From Brachybacterium sp042666875 (GTDB taxonomy: Bacteria > Actinomycetota > Actinomycetes > Actinomycetales > Dermabacteraceae), in contig NZ_JBHTCX010000011.1 in the NCBI RefSeq assembly GCF_042666875.1, positions 310,001 to 374,000 on the forward strand: 64,000 bases of DNA, written 5' to 3'. A program made the position numbers and the translations under genes. The notes beneath the pieces are model-generated. The model had not been told where the DNA came from. It did no database searches and saw nothing but the letters and a program-made list of their open reading frames with translations. Positions 15,528-23,125 of the stretch are shown piece after piece; the first letter of the stretch is position 1, and every line of letters starts with the position of its first letter.

Positions 15528-16898
15528 ATGTCTTCTCAGCCGTCCGCGCGCCCCGGCGCTCAGCATTCCGAGGTCTCCACCGCCTATCTCCAGCAGCTGG
15601 ACGAGGAGCGGGAGCTGGCCATGCGCACCGCGTCCCATCCCGGCTCCGCCTTCGAGGGCGCCGCGCCCGCCCTGCACGACCGGCTCGAGGAGCTCGTCCA
15701 GCGCGATGCCGGGGAGATGGCCGCCCTGATGCTGGATCTCGGCGAGCATCCCGAGGTCGCCTTCGAGGAGCATCGCTCCGCCCGGGCCATCGCCGACGTG
15801 CTGGCAGCCCACGGCGTCGAAGCGCAGGTGGGCGTGCACGGGCTGGAGACTGCCATCCGCGCCGAGATCGTGGGGCAGGGCGGCGACGCCGAGGATGCCC
15901 CCACGCTGGCGATCCTCTCCGAGTACGACGCGCTGCCCGGCGTCGGCCACGGCTGCGGCCACAACGTCATCGCCGTGATGGGCCTGGGTGCCTTCCTCGC
16001 CCTGGCCGAGCTCGCTGCCGCGGATCCGTCGGCCGTGCCCGGCAGGGTGGTGTTCCTCGGCACCCCCGCCGAGGAGGGCCACACCGGCAAGGAGTTCATG
16101 GCGCGCGAGGGTGCCTTCGAGGGGCTGGACGCCGCGGTGATGGCCCACCCGTACGGGTACGACCTGGCCGACCAGATCTGGCTGGGCCGTCGGACCCTGA
16201 CCGTCGAGTACCACGGGCACACCGCCCACGCCTCGGCCCAGCCGTTCATGGGGCGCAACGCGCTGGACGCCGCGAACCTGCTGTACCAGGGCATCGGGCT
16301 GCTGCGACAGCAGACCCCGCCGTCGGACCGCATCCACGCCGTGATCCGTGAGGGCGGGGACCGCGCGAGCGTCATCCCCGACTACGCCAAGCTCGACATG
16401 TACGTGCGCTCCCAGCGGCCCGAGACGCTCAAGGACCTCTCGCGGCGCGTCGAGGACGCCGCTCGCGGCGCGGCGCTGATGGCGGGGGTCGGCGTCACCG
16501 TCGGCTGGGATCAGCATCCGCCGTCGCTGCCGGTGCGCACCAACGAGGCCCTCACCGGTCGCTGGGTGCAGGCGCAGCGCCGCCGCGGCCGCGACCCGCT
16601 GCCCTTCGGCGTGGTCTCGCCGATCCTGGCCGCCTCCACCGATTTCGGCAACGTCAGCTACCGCATCCCCGGCATCCACCCCGTCATCAAGGTGGCTCCC
16701 TCCCACGTCGCGCTGCACACCCGTGAGTTCGCGACCTGGGCGGTCTCCGACCAGGCCCGCTCCGCCGCGGCCGACGGGGCCTACGGCCTGGCCGCCACCG
16801 TGCTCGACGCCCTCCACGACCCGCAGCTGGCCCGGGCCGTCGCCACCGAGTTCGAGGACGCCGGCGGCGCCATCGACGTCCCCTCCTACTTCGACTGA
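15528..16898 (+). CDS. M20 amidohydrolase, AbgB-like
   Basis: 456 residues from ATG 15528. The upstream TATCCT (15516-15521) ends 6 bases before the ATG and there is no ribosome site, suggesting a leaderless mRNA. M20/M28-type metal motifs: LSEYDALPGVGHGCGHN (about 130-146) with H141 and H145, and the general base region GTPAEEGHTGK with E182/E183. The dimerisation domain contains EYHGHTAHASAQPF. It most resembles the AbgB subunit that splits p-aminobenzoyl-glutamate, and the next gene is an AbgT transporter, supporting that role. Amidohydrolases acting on other N-acyl amino acids look alike, so the substrate is not certain. Confidence 0.88.
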   Translation: MSSQPSARPGAQHSEVSTAYLQQLDEERELAMRTASHPGSAFEGAAPALHDRLEELVQRDAGEMAALMLDLGEHPEVAFEEHRSARAIADVLAAHGVEAQVGVHGLETAIRAEIVGQGGDAEDAPTLAILSEYDALPGVGHGCGHNVIAVMGLGAFLALAELAAADPSAVPGRVVFLGTPAEEGHTGKEFMAREGAFEGLDAAVMAHPYGYDLADQIWLGRRTLTVEYHGHTAHASAQPFMGRNALDAANLLYQGIGLLRQQTPPSDRIHAVIREGGDRASVIPDYAKLDMYVRSQRPETLKDLSRRVEDAARGAALMAGVGVTVGWDQHPPSLPVRTNEALTGRWVQAQRRRGRDPLPFGVVSPILAASTDFGNVSYRIPGIHPVIKVAPSHVALHTREFATWAVSDQARSAAADGAYGLAATVLDALHDPQLARAVATEFEDAGGAIDVPSYFD

Positions 16899-16943
16899 CC
16901 GACCCCCGCGCCTCCTCGCCACCCCGATCCGACTGGAGTCCCC

Positions 16944-18527
16944 GTGAGCACTGCACCGAACACCCCGGCCAAGGCCGGGCTGACCGACCGGATCCTCAAC
17001 GGCGTCGAACGAGCGGGCAACAAACTGCCCGAACCGTTCATGCTGTTCGTGATCCTGTTCCTGATCACGGGCGTGGTCTCCACGGCCATGGCGATGGCCG
17101 GCGTGGTCGTCGAGGTGCCCGGCGCCGACGAGCCGACGGCCATCAAGGGGCTGTTCACCGGGGAGGGCCTGACCTGGCTGACCACCACCCTGGGCGAGAA
17201 CTACATCGGCTTCCCGCCGCTGGTGACCGTGCTGCCGATCCTGCTGGCGATCGGCATCGCCCAGCACTCCGGGCTGCTGGGCGCCGCGATCCGCAAGACC
17301 TTCGGCTCCTCACCGGCGTGGATGCTGCCCTACGTGGTCGGGTTCGTCGGCGTGGTCTCCTCGATCATGGCCGACTCCGCCTTCGTGGTGGTCCCGCCCC
17401 TGGCCGCGCTCGTGTTCAAGGCCGCCGGTCGCCACCCCGTCGCCGGCCTGCTGGGCGGGTTCGCGGCCGCCGGCGCCGGGTACTCCACCAACATCTTCCC
17501 CACCAGCCTCGATGCGCTGTTCGCCGGGATCACCACCTCGGTGATGGGTGCGCTGCCCGGCTACGAGTTCACGCCGGTCAACCCGATCTCGAACTGGTTC
17601 TTCAACATCGTCTCCTCGCTGATCCTGGGCTTCGTCGCCGGATTCATCATCGACCGGATCATCGAGCCCCGACTGTCCCGCCAGGGTGTGCCCGTCGACG
17701 AGACGGCGGTGGACGGGGAGGAGCCGGCCGACGACGCCCAGCAGATGCGTGCCGCCCTCACCTCCGTGGAGAACCGGGGCCTGCTGATCGCCGTTCTCAG
17801 CGCCGTGGTGCTGACTGCGCTCTTCCTGCTGGCATTCCTGCTGCCGGGCTCGCCGTGGCGCAACGAGGACGGCGGCTTCCTGCCCAAGTCCCCGCTGCTG
17901 GATTCGATCGTGTTCATCGTGGTCAGCTACTTCATGGTGCTGGGCATCGCCTATGGCGTGGTCACCGGCGTCCTGCGCAGCAGCCGGGATGCGGTGCGGA
18001 TGATGTCCGACGCGCTCAAGGAGATGCTGCCCTTCGTCGTCCTCGCCTTCATCCTCGGCAACTTCATCGCCCTGTTCAACTGGTCCGGCATCGGCACCTG
18101 GATCGCCGTGACCGGGGCAAACGGTCTGGAGGCGACGGGGCTGACGGGATTCGCGGCCATCCTCGGCTTCATCGTGCTGGCCAGCTGCCTGAACCTGTTC
18201 ATCATCTCCGGCTCGGGCATGTGGGCGATCATGGCCGCCGTGTTCGTGCCGATGTTCTCGCTGATCGGCTACGAGCCCGCGTTCACTCAGGCCGCGTTCC
18301 GCGTCGGCGACTCCGCCACCCAGGTCATCACCCCCATGAACCCGTACATGATCGTGCTGCTGGGCATGCTGCGGAAGTACGAGCCCGAGGCCGGCCTGGG
18401 CACGCTGATGTCCCGGATGCTGCCGTTCGTGGTGCCGTTCTGGCTGGTGTGGACGATCCTGCTGGCGGTGTTCTTCTTCTTCGACCTGCCGCTCGGGCCC
18501 GGCAACGGGATCTTCCTGGGGCAGTGA
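16944..18527 (+). CDS. abgT: AbgT-family p-aminobenzoyl-glutamate transporter
   Basis: 527 residues from GTG 16944 (GGAG 5 bases upstream), 45 bases after the amidohydrolase. About twelve membrane segments with two re-entrant hairpins. Family marks include GNKLPEPFMLF, SSIMADSAFVVVPPLAALVF, GYSTNIFPTSLDALFAGIT and the C-terminal GDSATQVITPMNPYMIVLL. It should sit in the cytoplasmic membrane and use the proton gradient. Members either import p-aminobenzoyl-glutamate, a folate breakdown product, or export sulfonamides; pairing with an AbgB-like enzyme favours import and folate salvage. Confidence 0.92.
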   Translation: MSTAPNTPAKAGLTDRILNGVERAGNKLPEPFMLFVILFLITGVVSTAMAMAGVVVEVPGADEPTAIKGLFTGEGLTWLTTTLGENYIGFPPLVTVLPILLAIGIAQHSGLLGAAIRKTFGSSPAWMLPYVVGFVGVVSSIMADSAFVVVPPLAALVFKAAGRHPVAGLLGGFAAAGAGYSTNIFPTSLDALFAGITTSVMGALPGYEFTPVNPISNWFFNIVSSLILGFVAGFIIDRIIEPRLSRQGVPVDETAVDGEEPADDAQQMRAALTSVENRGLLIAVLSAVVLTALFLLAFLLPGSPWRNEDGGFLPKSPLLDSIVFIVVSYFMVLGIAYGVVTGVLRSSRDAVRMMSDALKEMLPFVVLAFILGNFIALFNWSGIGTWIAVTGANGLEATGLTGFAAILGFIVLASCLNLFIISGSGMWAIMAAVFVPMFSLIGYEPAFTQAAFRVGDSATQVITPMNPYMIVLLGMLRKYEPEAGLGTLMSRMLPFVVPFWLVWTILLAVFFFFDLPLGPGNGIFLGQ

Positions 18528-18562
18528 CGATCGGGCATCCGCCGCGGCGTGGAGCTGGTCGA

Positions 18563-18664
18563 TCAGGCGCTGCGGAGGTAGGTCTCGAGGGCCTCGCGGA
18601 TCACGGCGTGACGGGTTCTCCCGGCCGCCTCTCGCGCGTCCCTCGACCAGTGGAGGAACAGTGT
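18563..18664 (-). pseudogene. Possible remnant of a ribbon-helix-helix antitoxin
   Basis: The last 25 codons of a leftward frame read like the C-terminal half of a CopG/RHH antitoxin: AREAAGRTRHAVIREALETY then LRSA and stop. The expected N-terminal beta-strand (a short VRLP-type segment) is missing, upstream sequence is not protein-like, no toxin gene adjoins, and no start with a ribosome site fits. It is best seen as a decayed gene end between abgT and the PdxH-like gene. Confidence 0.35.
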
Positions 18665-18752
18665 TGTGGACGGCGGGCGAGGGGCTGTGTGTGTCCACGC
18701 GAGAGCTGTCAGAGTCCGAGGACTTCGCCCCGTCCCGTGCCACGATGGCGGT

Positions 18753-19313
18753 ATGAGCGAACTCGCCGACCGTCTCCGCGCCCTGCCCGCATTCCCTGAG
18801 GACATGCCCGTCCTGCATCCCGAGAACGTCCCGGAGGATCCGGACGAACTCTTCCTGTCGTGGCTGGACGACGCGATCGCCAGCGGTGCCCGCCAGCCGC
18901 ACGCGATGACGTTCCAGACCGTCCTGGCCGACGGCACTCCCGTCGGCCGCACCCTGATCCTCAAGGACGTCGACGAGAACGGATACCACGTCTCGACCCG
19001 GAACACCTCCCGCAAAGCCCGGCAGCTCGAGCAGAACCCGCGGGCCGCGATGACGTTCTTCTGGCGCGAGTCCGGCCGACAGGTGCAGATCATCGGTGAC
19101 GTGGTCGCCCTCGGGGAGGACGTCTCCCAGGCCGACTGGCTCACCCGGCCGACCTCCGACGGGCGCCCGAATCCCGAGTGGCAGGTCTACGCGCTGCAAC
19201 CGCACCTGGTCGAGTTCACCCAGTCGCGGCACGACCGCAACCACACCCGGGTCGGCTACAGCCGCGAGGACGGCCGCTGGAGCCACGGCCCGGTCACGAC
19301 CCCCGCCGGCTGA
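18753..19313 (+). CDS. PdxH-like pyridoxamine 5'-phosphate oxidase family protein
   Basis: 186 residues from ATG 18753. The flavin-binding split-barrel is recognisable: PHAMTFQTVLADGTPVGRTLILKDVDENGYHVSTR, SRKARQLEQNPRAAMTFFW and SGRQVQIIGDV match the FMN contacts of PdxH. The C-terminal PdxH dimerisation part (usually ending in an RL.P motif) is replaced by HTRVGYSREDGRWSHG. It may oxidise PNP/PMP to PLP or be one of the related FMN enzymes. No ribosome site is obvious; CACGAT six bases upstream could be a leaderless -10. It stands alone, convergent with the ars genes. Confidence 0.8.
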   Translation: MSELADRLRALPAFPEDMPVLHPENVPEDPDELFLSWLDDAIASGARQPHAMTFQTVLADGTPVGRTLILKDVDENGYHVSTRNTSRKARQLEQNPRAAMTFFWRESGRQVQIIGDVVALGEDVSQADWLTRPTSDGRPNPEWQVYALQPHLVEFTQSRHDRNHTRVGYSREDGRWSHGPVTTPAG

Positions 19314-19351
19314 ACGAGCGCCACGTGGTCACGTCGACCGTCGTCGGGCGG

Positions 19352-19753
19352 TCAGACCTCGAGGCTCGCGATGAGCTGCTCGACGCGGGCGCGGATATCG
19401 TCGCGGATCGGGCGCACGGCCTCGAGGCCCTGGCCGGCGGGGTCGGGCAGCTCCCAGTCCTCGTAGCGCTTGCCGGGGAAGATAGGGCACGCGTCGCCGC
19501 AGCCCATGGTGATCACGACGTCGGACTGCTGGACCGCGCCCGGGGTGAGGATCGTGGGCCGGCCCGCGGAGATGTCGATGCCCTCCTCGGCCATCGCCTG
19601 GACGGCGGCGGGATTGATCGAGTCCGCGGGCTCGGACCCGGCGGAGCGGACCTCGACCTTCTCTCCCGCGAGGTGGCGCAGCCAGCCGGCGGCCATCTGG
19701 GAGCGGCCGGCGTTGTGAACGCAGACGAACAGGACACTGGGACGATCGCTCAT
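19352..19753 (-). CDS. arsC: Arsenate reductase, three-cysteine LMW-phosphatase type
   Basis: 133 residues. The phosphatase-type loop is CVHNAGRS at 11-18 (C11, R17), and two further cysteines stand in MGCGDACPIFPGKRYEDW at C85 and C89. This is the pattern of thioredoxin-coupled reductases that pass the disulfide along three cysteines (pI258 ArsC and the ArsC1' type of C. glutamicum). It reduces arsenate to arsenite in the cytoplasm. It follows the ArsR gene on the same strand after 62 bases, divergent from the efflux pump. Confidence 0.92.
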   Translation of the reverse strand: MSDRPSVLFVCVHNAGRSQMAAGWLRHLAGEKVEVRSAGSEPADSINPAAVQAMAEEGIDISAGRPTILTPGAVQQSDVVITMGCGDACPIFPGKRYEDWELPDPAGQGLEAVRPIRDDIRARVEQLIASLEV

Positions 19754-19815
19754 GGATGCTCCTGGTGACGCAGGCGTGGCTGAAGGGGTCGTGGCGGGGG
19801 AGTGTGGGGCGTGGG

Positions 19816-20220
19816 TCAGGACAGGTCGAGGAAGGCGCGCAGCTCGGCGAAGGCCGACGGCACGACGGCGTAGTGAGCCCAGCGGCCCCTCTGCTCCCGG
19901 GTCAGCAGACCGGCCTCGACGAGCTTCTTCATGTGGTGGCTGACGGTGGGCTGCGAGATGCCCAGGCCCTCGCCGAGGTCACAGACGCAGACGCTCTGGC
20001 ATCCGCCCGCGGCGACGTGCGAGAGCAGCTGCAGGCGCGTGGGATCCGAAAGGGCCTTCAGGCGTGCCGAGAGGCGCTCGGCGTCGTCGGCCTCGATCGG
20101 GCCGGTGGCCAGCGAGCAGCAGTCGTCCGCGCCCGCCGGCGAGCGGCACTCGTCATCGGCCGAGGCGGCCGACTGCGGCCACGAGAGGTCGACCGGATCG
20201 CGTGCGGTCGTGGAACTCAT
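19816..20220 (-). CDS. arsR: ArsR-family arsenite-responsive repressor
   Basis: 134 residues from ATG 20220, chosen for its AGGTGA site 6 bases upstream; a start at 20274 would place the N-terminus inside the operator. The winged helix lies at about 50-125 with ALSDPTRLQLLSHVAA and the recognition helix SQPTVSHHMKKLVEAGLL. Metal-sensing cysteines are in SVCVCDLGEGL at the start of the recognition unit and a CC pair near residue 34, as in actinobacterial ArsR proteins. It should repress both itself with arsC and the divergent acr3 operon until arsenite binds. Confidence 0.93.
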   Translation of the reverse strand: MSSTTARDPVDLSWPQSAASADDECRSPAGADDCCSLATGPIEADDAERLSARLKALSDPTRLQLLSHVAAGGCQSVCVCDLGEGLGISQPTVSHHMKKLVEAGLLTREQRGRWAHYAVVPSAFAELRAFLDLS

Positions 20221-20273
20221 GGGATCACCTGACTCGGGACGGGGGCGTGGGGCTCGGCGAGCACCGTCTGACA

Positions 20274-20321
20274 TTGACGGTCATCTATGTGAAGGCTACT
20301 CTACTCATCGATGACCGTCTA
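20274..20321. promoter_or_regulatory. Overlapping divergent ars promoters with paired operator
   Basis: Rightward: -35 TTGACG (20274-20279), 17-base spacer, -10 TACTCT (20297-20302). Leftward: -35 TAGACG (20321-20316), 17-base spacer, -10 TAGCCT (20298-20293). The -10 boxes interleave. Arms GACGGTCATCTATG (20276-20289) and CATCGATGACCGTC (20306-20319) are inverted copies matching at 13 of 14 bases, each covering one -35. This is the expected layout for ArsR repressing both directions. Confidence 0.75.
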
Positions 20322-20341
20322 TAGGAACAGGTAGGCCGCCC

Positions 20342-21454
20342 ATGACGACGACCACCGCCCCCGCCGCACCGACCGGCGTGGCCCGGGAGATGTCGTTCCT
20401 GGACCGGTGGCTGCCGGCGTGGATCCTGCTGGCGATGGTGGGCGGCCTGGCCCTGGGGCGCCTGGTCCCCGGCATCGGGCCGGCGCTGGAATCCGTGAGC
20501 ATCGCCGGTGTCTCCCTGCCCATCGCCATCGGCCTGCTGGTGATGATGTACCCCGTCCTGGCGAAGGTCAGGTACGACCAGACCCGGCGCATCGGCGCCG
20601 ACCGCAGGCTGATGGTCACCTCGCTGGTACTGAACTGGCTGCTCGGGCCGGCGCTGATGTTCGCGCTGGCCTGGATCTTCCTGGCCGACCTGCCCGAGTA
20701 CCGCACCGGTCTGATCATCGTCGGCCTCGCCCGCTGCATCGCCATGGTCCTGATCTGGAACGACCTCGCCTGCGGGGACCGGGAGGCCGCGGCGGTGCTG
20801 GTCGCGGTCAACTCCGTGTTCCAGGTGATCGCCTTCGGCGCGCTGGGATGGTTCTACCTCCAGGTGCTGCCCTCCTGGCTGGGCCTGCCCACCACATCGG
20901 CCGAGTTCTCCGTCGGGGCGATCGTGCTCAGCGTGCTCGTGTTCCTCGGGATCCCCCTGCTCGCCGGCTTCCTCACCCGCATGCTCGGTGAACGCGCCAA
21001 GGGACGTGAGTGGTACGAGAACCGCTTCCTGCCGCGCATCGGCCCGTTCGCGCTGTACGGCCTCCTGTTCACGATCGTGCTGCTGTTCACGCTGCAGGGC
21101 GACGCGATCCTCTCCGCCCCGCTGGACGTCGCGCGCATCGCGCTGCCGCTGCTGGCCTACTTCGTGGTGATGTTCGCAGGGTCCCTGCTGCTCAGCCGCG
21201 CCGTCGGCATGGACTACGCCCGCTCGACCACCGTCGCGTTCACGGCCTCCGGCAACAACTTCGAGCTCGCCATCGCCGTCGCCATCGGCACCTTCGGCGT
21301 CAGCTCCGGGCAGGCCCTGGCCGGCGTCGTGGGTCCACTGATCGAGGTCCCGGTGCTGGTCGCCCTCGTCTACGCCTCGCTGTGGGCGGGCAGGCACCTG
21401 TTCCCCGACGACCCCACCGTCCCCGCCCGCACCGCTCGAGAGGTCTCCGCATGA
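20342..21454 (+). CDS. acr3: Arsenite efflux permease, ACR3 family
   Basis: 370 residues from ATG 20342. About ten membrane segments. ACR3 signatures: FLDRWLPAWILLAM, MMYPVLAKVRYD, the conserved cysteine in GLARCIAMVLIWNDLACGD (helix 4, essential in studied ACR3 proteins), TASGNNFELAIAVAIG and GPLIEVPVLVAL. It extrudes arsenite (and perhaps antimonite) using the proton gradient. It is the first gene of the rightward ars operon, and its stop overlaps the next start by 4 bases (ATGA). Confidence 0.95.
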   Translation: MTTTTAPAAPTGVAREMSFLDRWLPAWILLAMVGGLALGRLVPGIGPALESVSIAGVSLPIAIGLLVMMYPVLAKVRYDQTRRIGADRRLMVTSLVLNWLLGPALMFALAWIFLADLPEYRTGLIIVGLARCIAMVLIWNDLACGDREAAAVLVAVNSVFQVIAFGALGWFYLQVLPSWLGLPTTSAEFSVGAIVLSVLVFLGIPLLAGFLTRMLGERAKGREWYENRFLPRIGPFALYGLLFTIVLLFTLQGDAILSAPLDVARIALPLLAYFVVMFAGSLLLSRAVGMDYARSTTVAFTASGNNFELAIAVAIGTFGVSSGQALAGVVGPLIEVPVLVALVYASLWAGRHLFPDDPTVPARTAREVSA

Positions 21455-21948
21455 GCCAGCACAGTTCCGACCCGACGCCCACGGAAGCGAGCTCGACGGC
21501 CGCCACCTCGGGGTCGACGCCCGCCGGGGCGACGCCCTCCGTCCTGTTCGTCTGCGTCAAGAACGGCGGCAAGTCGCAGATGGCCGCCGCCCTCATGGAT
21601 GCCCGCGCCGACGGCGAGGTCGAGGTCCACTCCGCCGGCACGAAGCCCGGCAGCGGCATCAACGCCCTCTCGGCAGAGGTCATCGCCGAAGCCGGGGTCG
21701 ACATGTCGGCAGGCAATCCCACGCCGATCGATCCCGAGCTCCTGGCCCGCGTCGATCGCGTCATCGTGCTCGGGGCCGAGGCCGAGGTCGAACCGGTGCC
21801 CGGGATGCGCGGCACCATCACCACCTGGCGCACCGACGAACCCTCCGAGCGCGGCATCGACGGCATCGAGCGCATGCGCCTGGTGCGCGACGACATCGAC
21901 GCCCGCGTGCAGGATCTGCTGGAGGAGCTGCGGGGCGCGGCTCGCTGA
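21451..21948 (+). CDS. ArsC-like LMW-phosphatase-fold protein, probable arsenate-mycothiol transferase
   Basis: 165 residues from ATG 21451, overlapping acr3 by 4 bases. After a 28-residue Ser/Thr/Ala-rich lead, the active loop is CVKNGGKS at 35-42: the nucleophile Cys35 is kept, but the CX5R arginine of the phosphatase family is Lys41. No other cysteine follows, so it cannot use the three-cysteine relay. This CxxNGGKSQ pattern is what I recall for the mycothiol-dependent ArsC1/ArsC2 of C. glutamicum, which form an arsenate-mycothiol adduct resolved by mycoredoxin. It would give the locus a second, mycothiol-linked reduction route. Confidence 0.85.
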   Translation: MSQHSSDPTPTEASSTAATSGSTPAGATPSVLFVCVKNGGKSQMAAALMDARADGEVEVHSAGTKPGSGINALSAEVIAEAGVDMSAGNPTPIDPELLARVDRVIVLGAEAEVEPVPGMRGTITTWRTDEPSERGIDGIERMRLVRDDIDARVQDLLEELRGAAR

Positions 21949-22052
21949 GCAGCGGGTGCCGCACGCTCGGCGGAGGCGGCGGCTGACGGGCCCGCGCGGT
22001 TGGAGGGCTCGCGCCGAGAGAGCCCCCGCGGCGATTCCCTCACGCACCCAGG

Positions 22053-22793
22053 TCAGCCACGGCTGTTCAGGGAGCCGCTGGAGGCTGCCGTGCCTGAGCC
22101 CGCCGCATTCGGCCCGTTCTCCCGGAGCATCGCCGGCACCGCCCTGTCGACGGCGCGGATCACCACGGCCAGCACCGCCGCAACCGCCACCACGAGCAGC
22201 GCGTTGACCACGGCCGGAATGATGCCGAGATGGGCCGCGTCCAGGAACGGATACGGGTACCAGTGCGTGATGCTGCCCTGGCCGAAGATGTAGAGCAGCC
22301 ACACCGCGGCCACCGCGAACGCGCCCGCGACCGTCGACCAGCGGAACCGGCGACGAGGGCCGAAGACCAGCCAGCCCACCACGGTCAGGACCGGCGAGAC
22401 CGTGTGCAGGCCGAACGACGCCACGCTCGACCACCCCTCCAACTCCAGCTGCGGAGCGAGCACCAGAGCGAAGACCACGCCGGTGATGGTGATCGCCAGC
22501 AACGAGTAGAGCCGGGCGATCTCCCACCACGCGCCGCGCCGCAGCGGATCGATCGCCAGCAGCGCGGAGACGACCACGACCACGATGTTGCTCTCGACGG
22601 TGAAGTAGCTGAAGAAGCGCCACAGCCGCACCGCCAGGCCCGCCTGCTCGGCTCTGTCGCCCGAGTTCGCGTCCTGACCGCCGGTGAGGACCAGCGCGAA
22701 CTGGATGAGGAGCGCGACGAGGACGACTGCTGCGACGGTTCCGTGCCACCACCTGGATGCGGCACGGCGGCGAGCGTCGAGCGAGGTCTCCAT
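22053..22793 (-). CDS. Pr6Pr-family six-helix membrane protein
   Basis: 246 residues from ATG 22793; a longer frame upstream lacks membrane or family character. Six to seven membrane segments. The Pr6Pr (FAR-17a/AIG1-like) marks are RFFSYFTVESNIVVVVV, SFGLHTVSPVLTVVGWLVFG, and WYPYPFLDAAHLG. The conserved Asn in FTVESN and the His in the third and fifth helices resemble the catalytic Thr/His of the AIG1 lipid hydrolases, but no function is established for bacterial members. Between its end and arsC2 there is a GGGCTC/GAGCCC hairpin (about 22005-22030). It stands alone, divergent from the ABC exporter. Confidence 0.8.
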   Translation of the reverse strand: METSLDARRRAASRWWHGTVAAVVLVALLIQFALVLTGGQDANSGDRAEQAGLAVRLWRFFSYFTVESNIVVVVVSALLAIDPLRRGAWWEIARLYSLLAITITGVVFALVLAPQLELEGWSSVASFGLHTVSPVLTVVGWLVFGPRRRFRWSTVAGAFAVAAVWLLYIFGQGSITHWYPYPFLDAAHLGIIPAVVNALLVVAVAAVLAVVIRAVDRAVPAMLRENGPNAAGSGTAASSGSLNSRG

Positions 22794-22886
22794 GGCCCCA
22801 GTCTGGTCCACGGTCCGGTCCACGCGGGGGCCGCCTCCCGGCGATCGCGGACTGCAGCTGGGGAGTGCGCGGCGCAATCCTCGGAT

Positions 22887-22904
22887 CATGGGGAAAACCC
22901 CATG
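22887..22904. promoter_or_regulatory. Inverted repeat in divergent intergenic region
   Basis: CATGGGG-AAAA-CCCCATG has perfect 7-bp arms. It sits between the leftward Pr6Pr gene and the rightward ABC exporter, where a regulator site would be expected. No regulator gene adjoins, so the binding protein is unknown. Confidence 0.45.
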
Positions 22905-23125
22905 TCGATCCCAGGGTCGATGGGGCAGGATGAGTCGGGCCGCTGTCTTCTCCTCCCGCTCGTCCGGTCAGGACCCGCTCGACCGGGCAGGAAGAGGCCT
23001 CCCCACGGTCACGAGTCTTGTGCGGCCGGTCGACGTTCCGGCCGGTCACGATCTGTCCGCCCCCGCCGATACGGTCATCCGGTGATGCCGCCGCGACGAT
23101 GCCCGACGAACTTCGAAGGTCTTCC

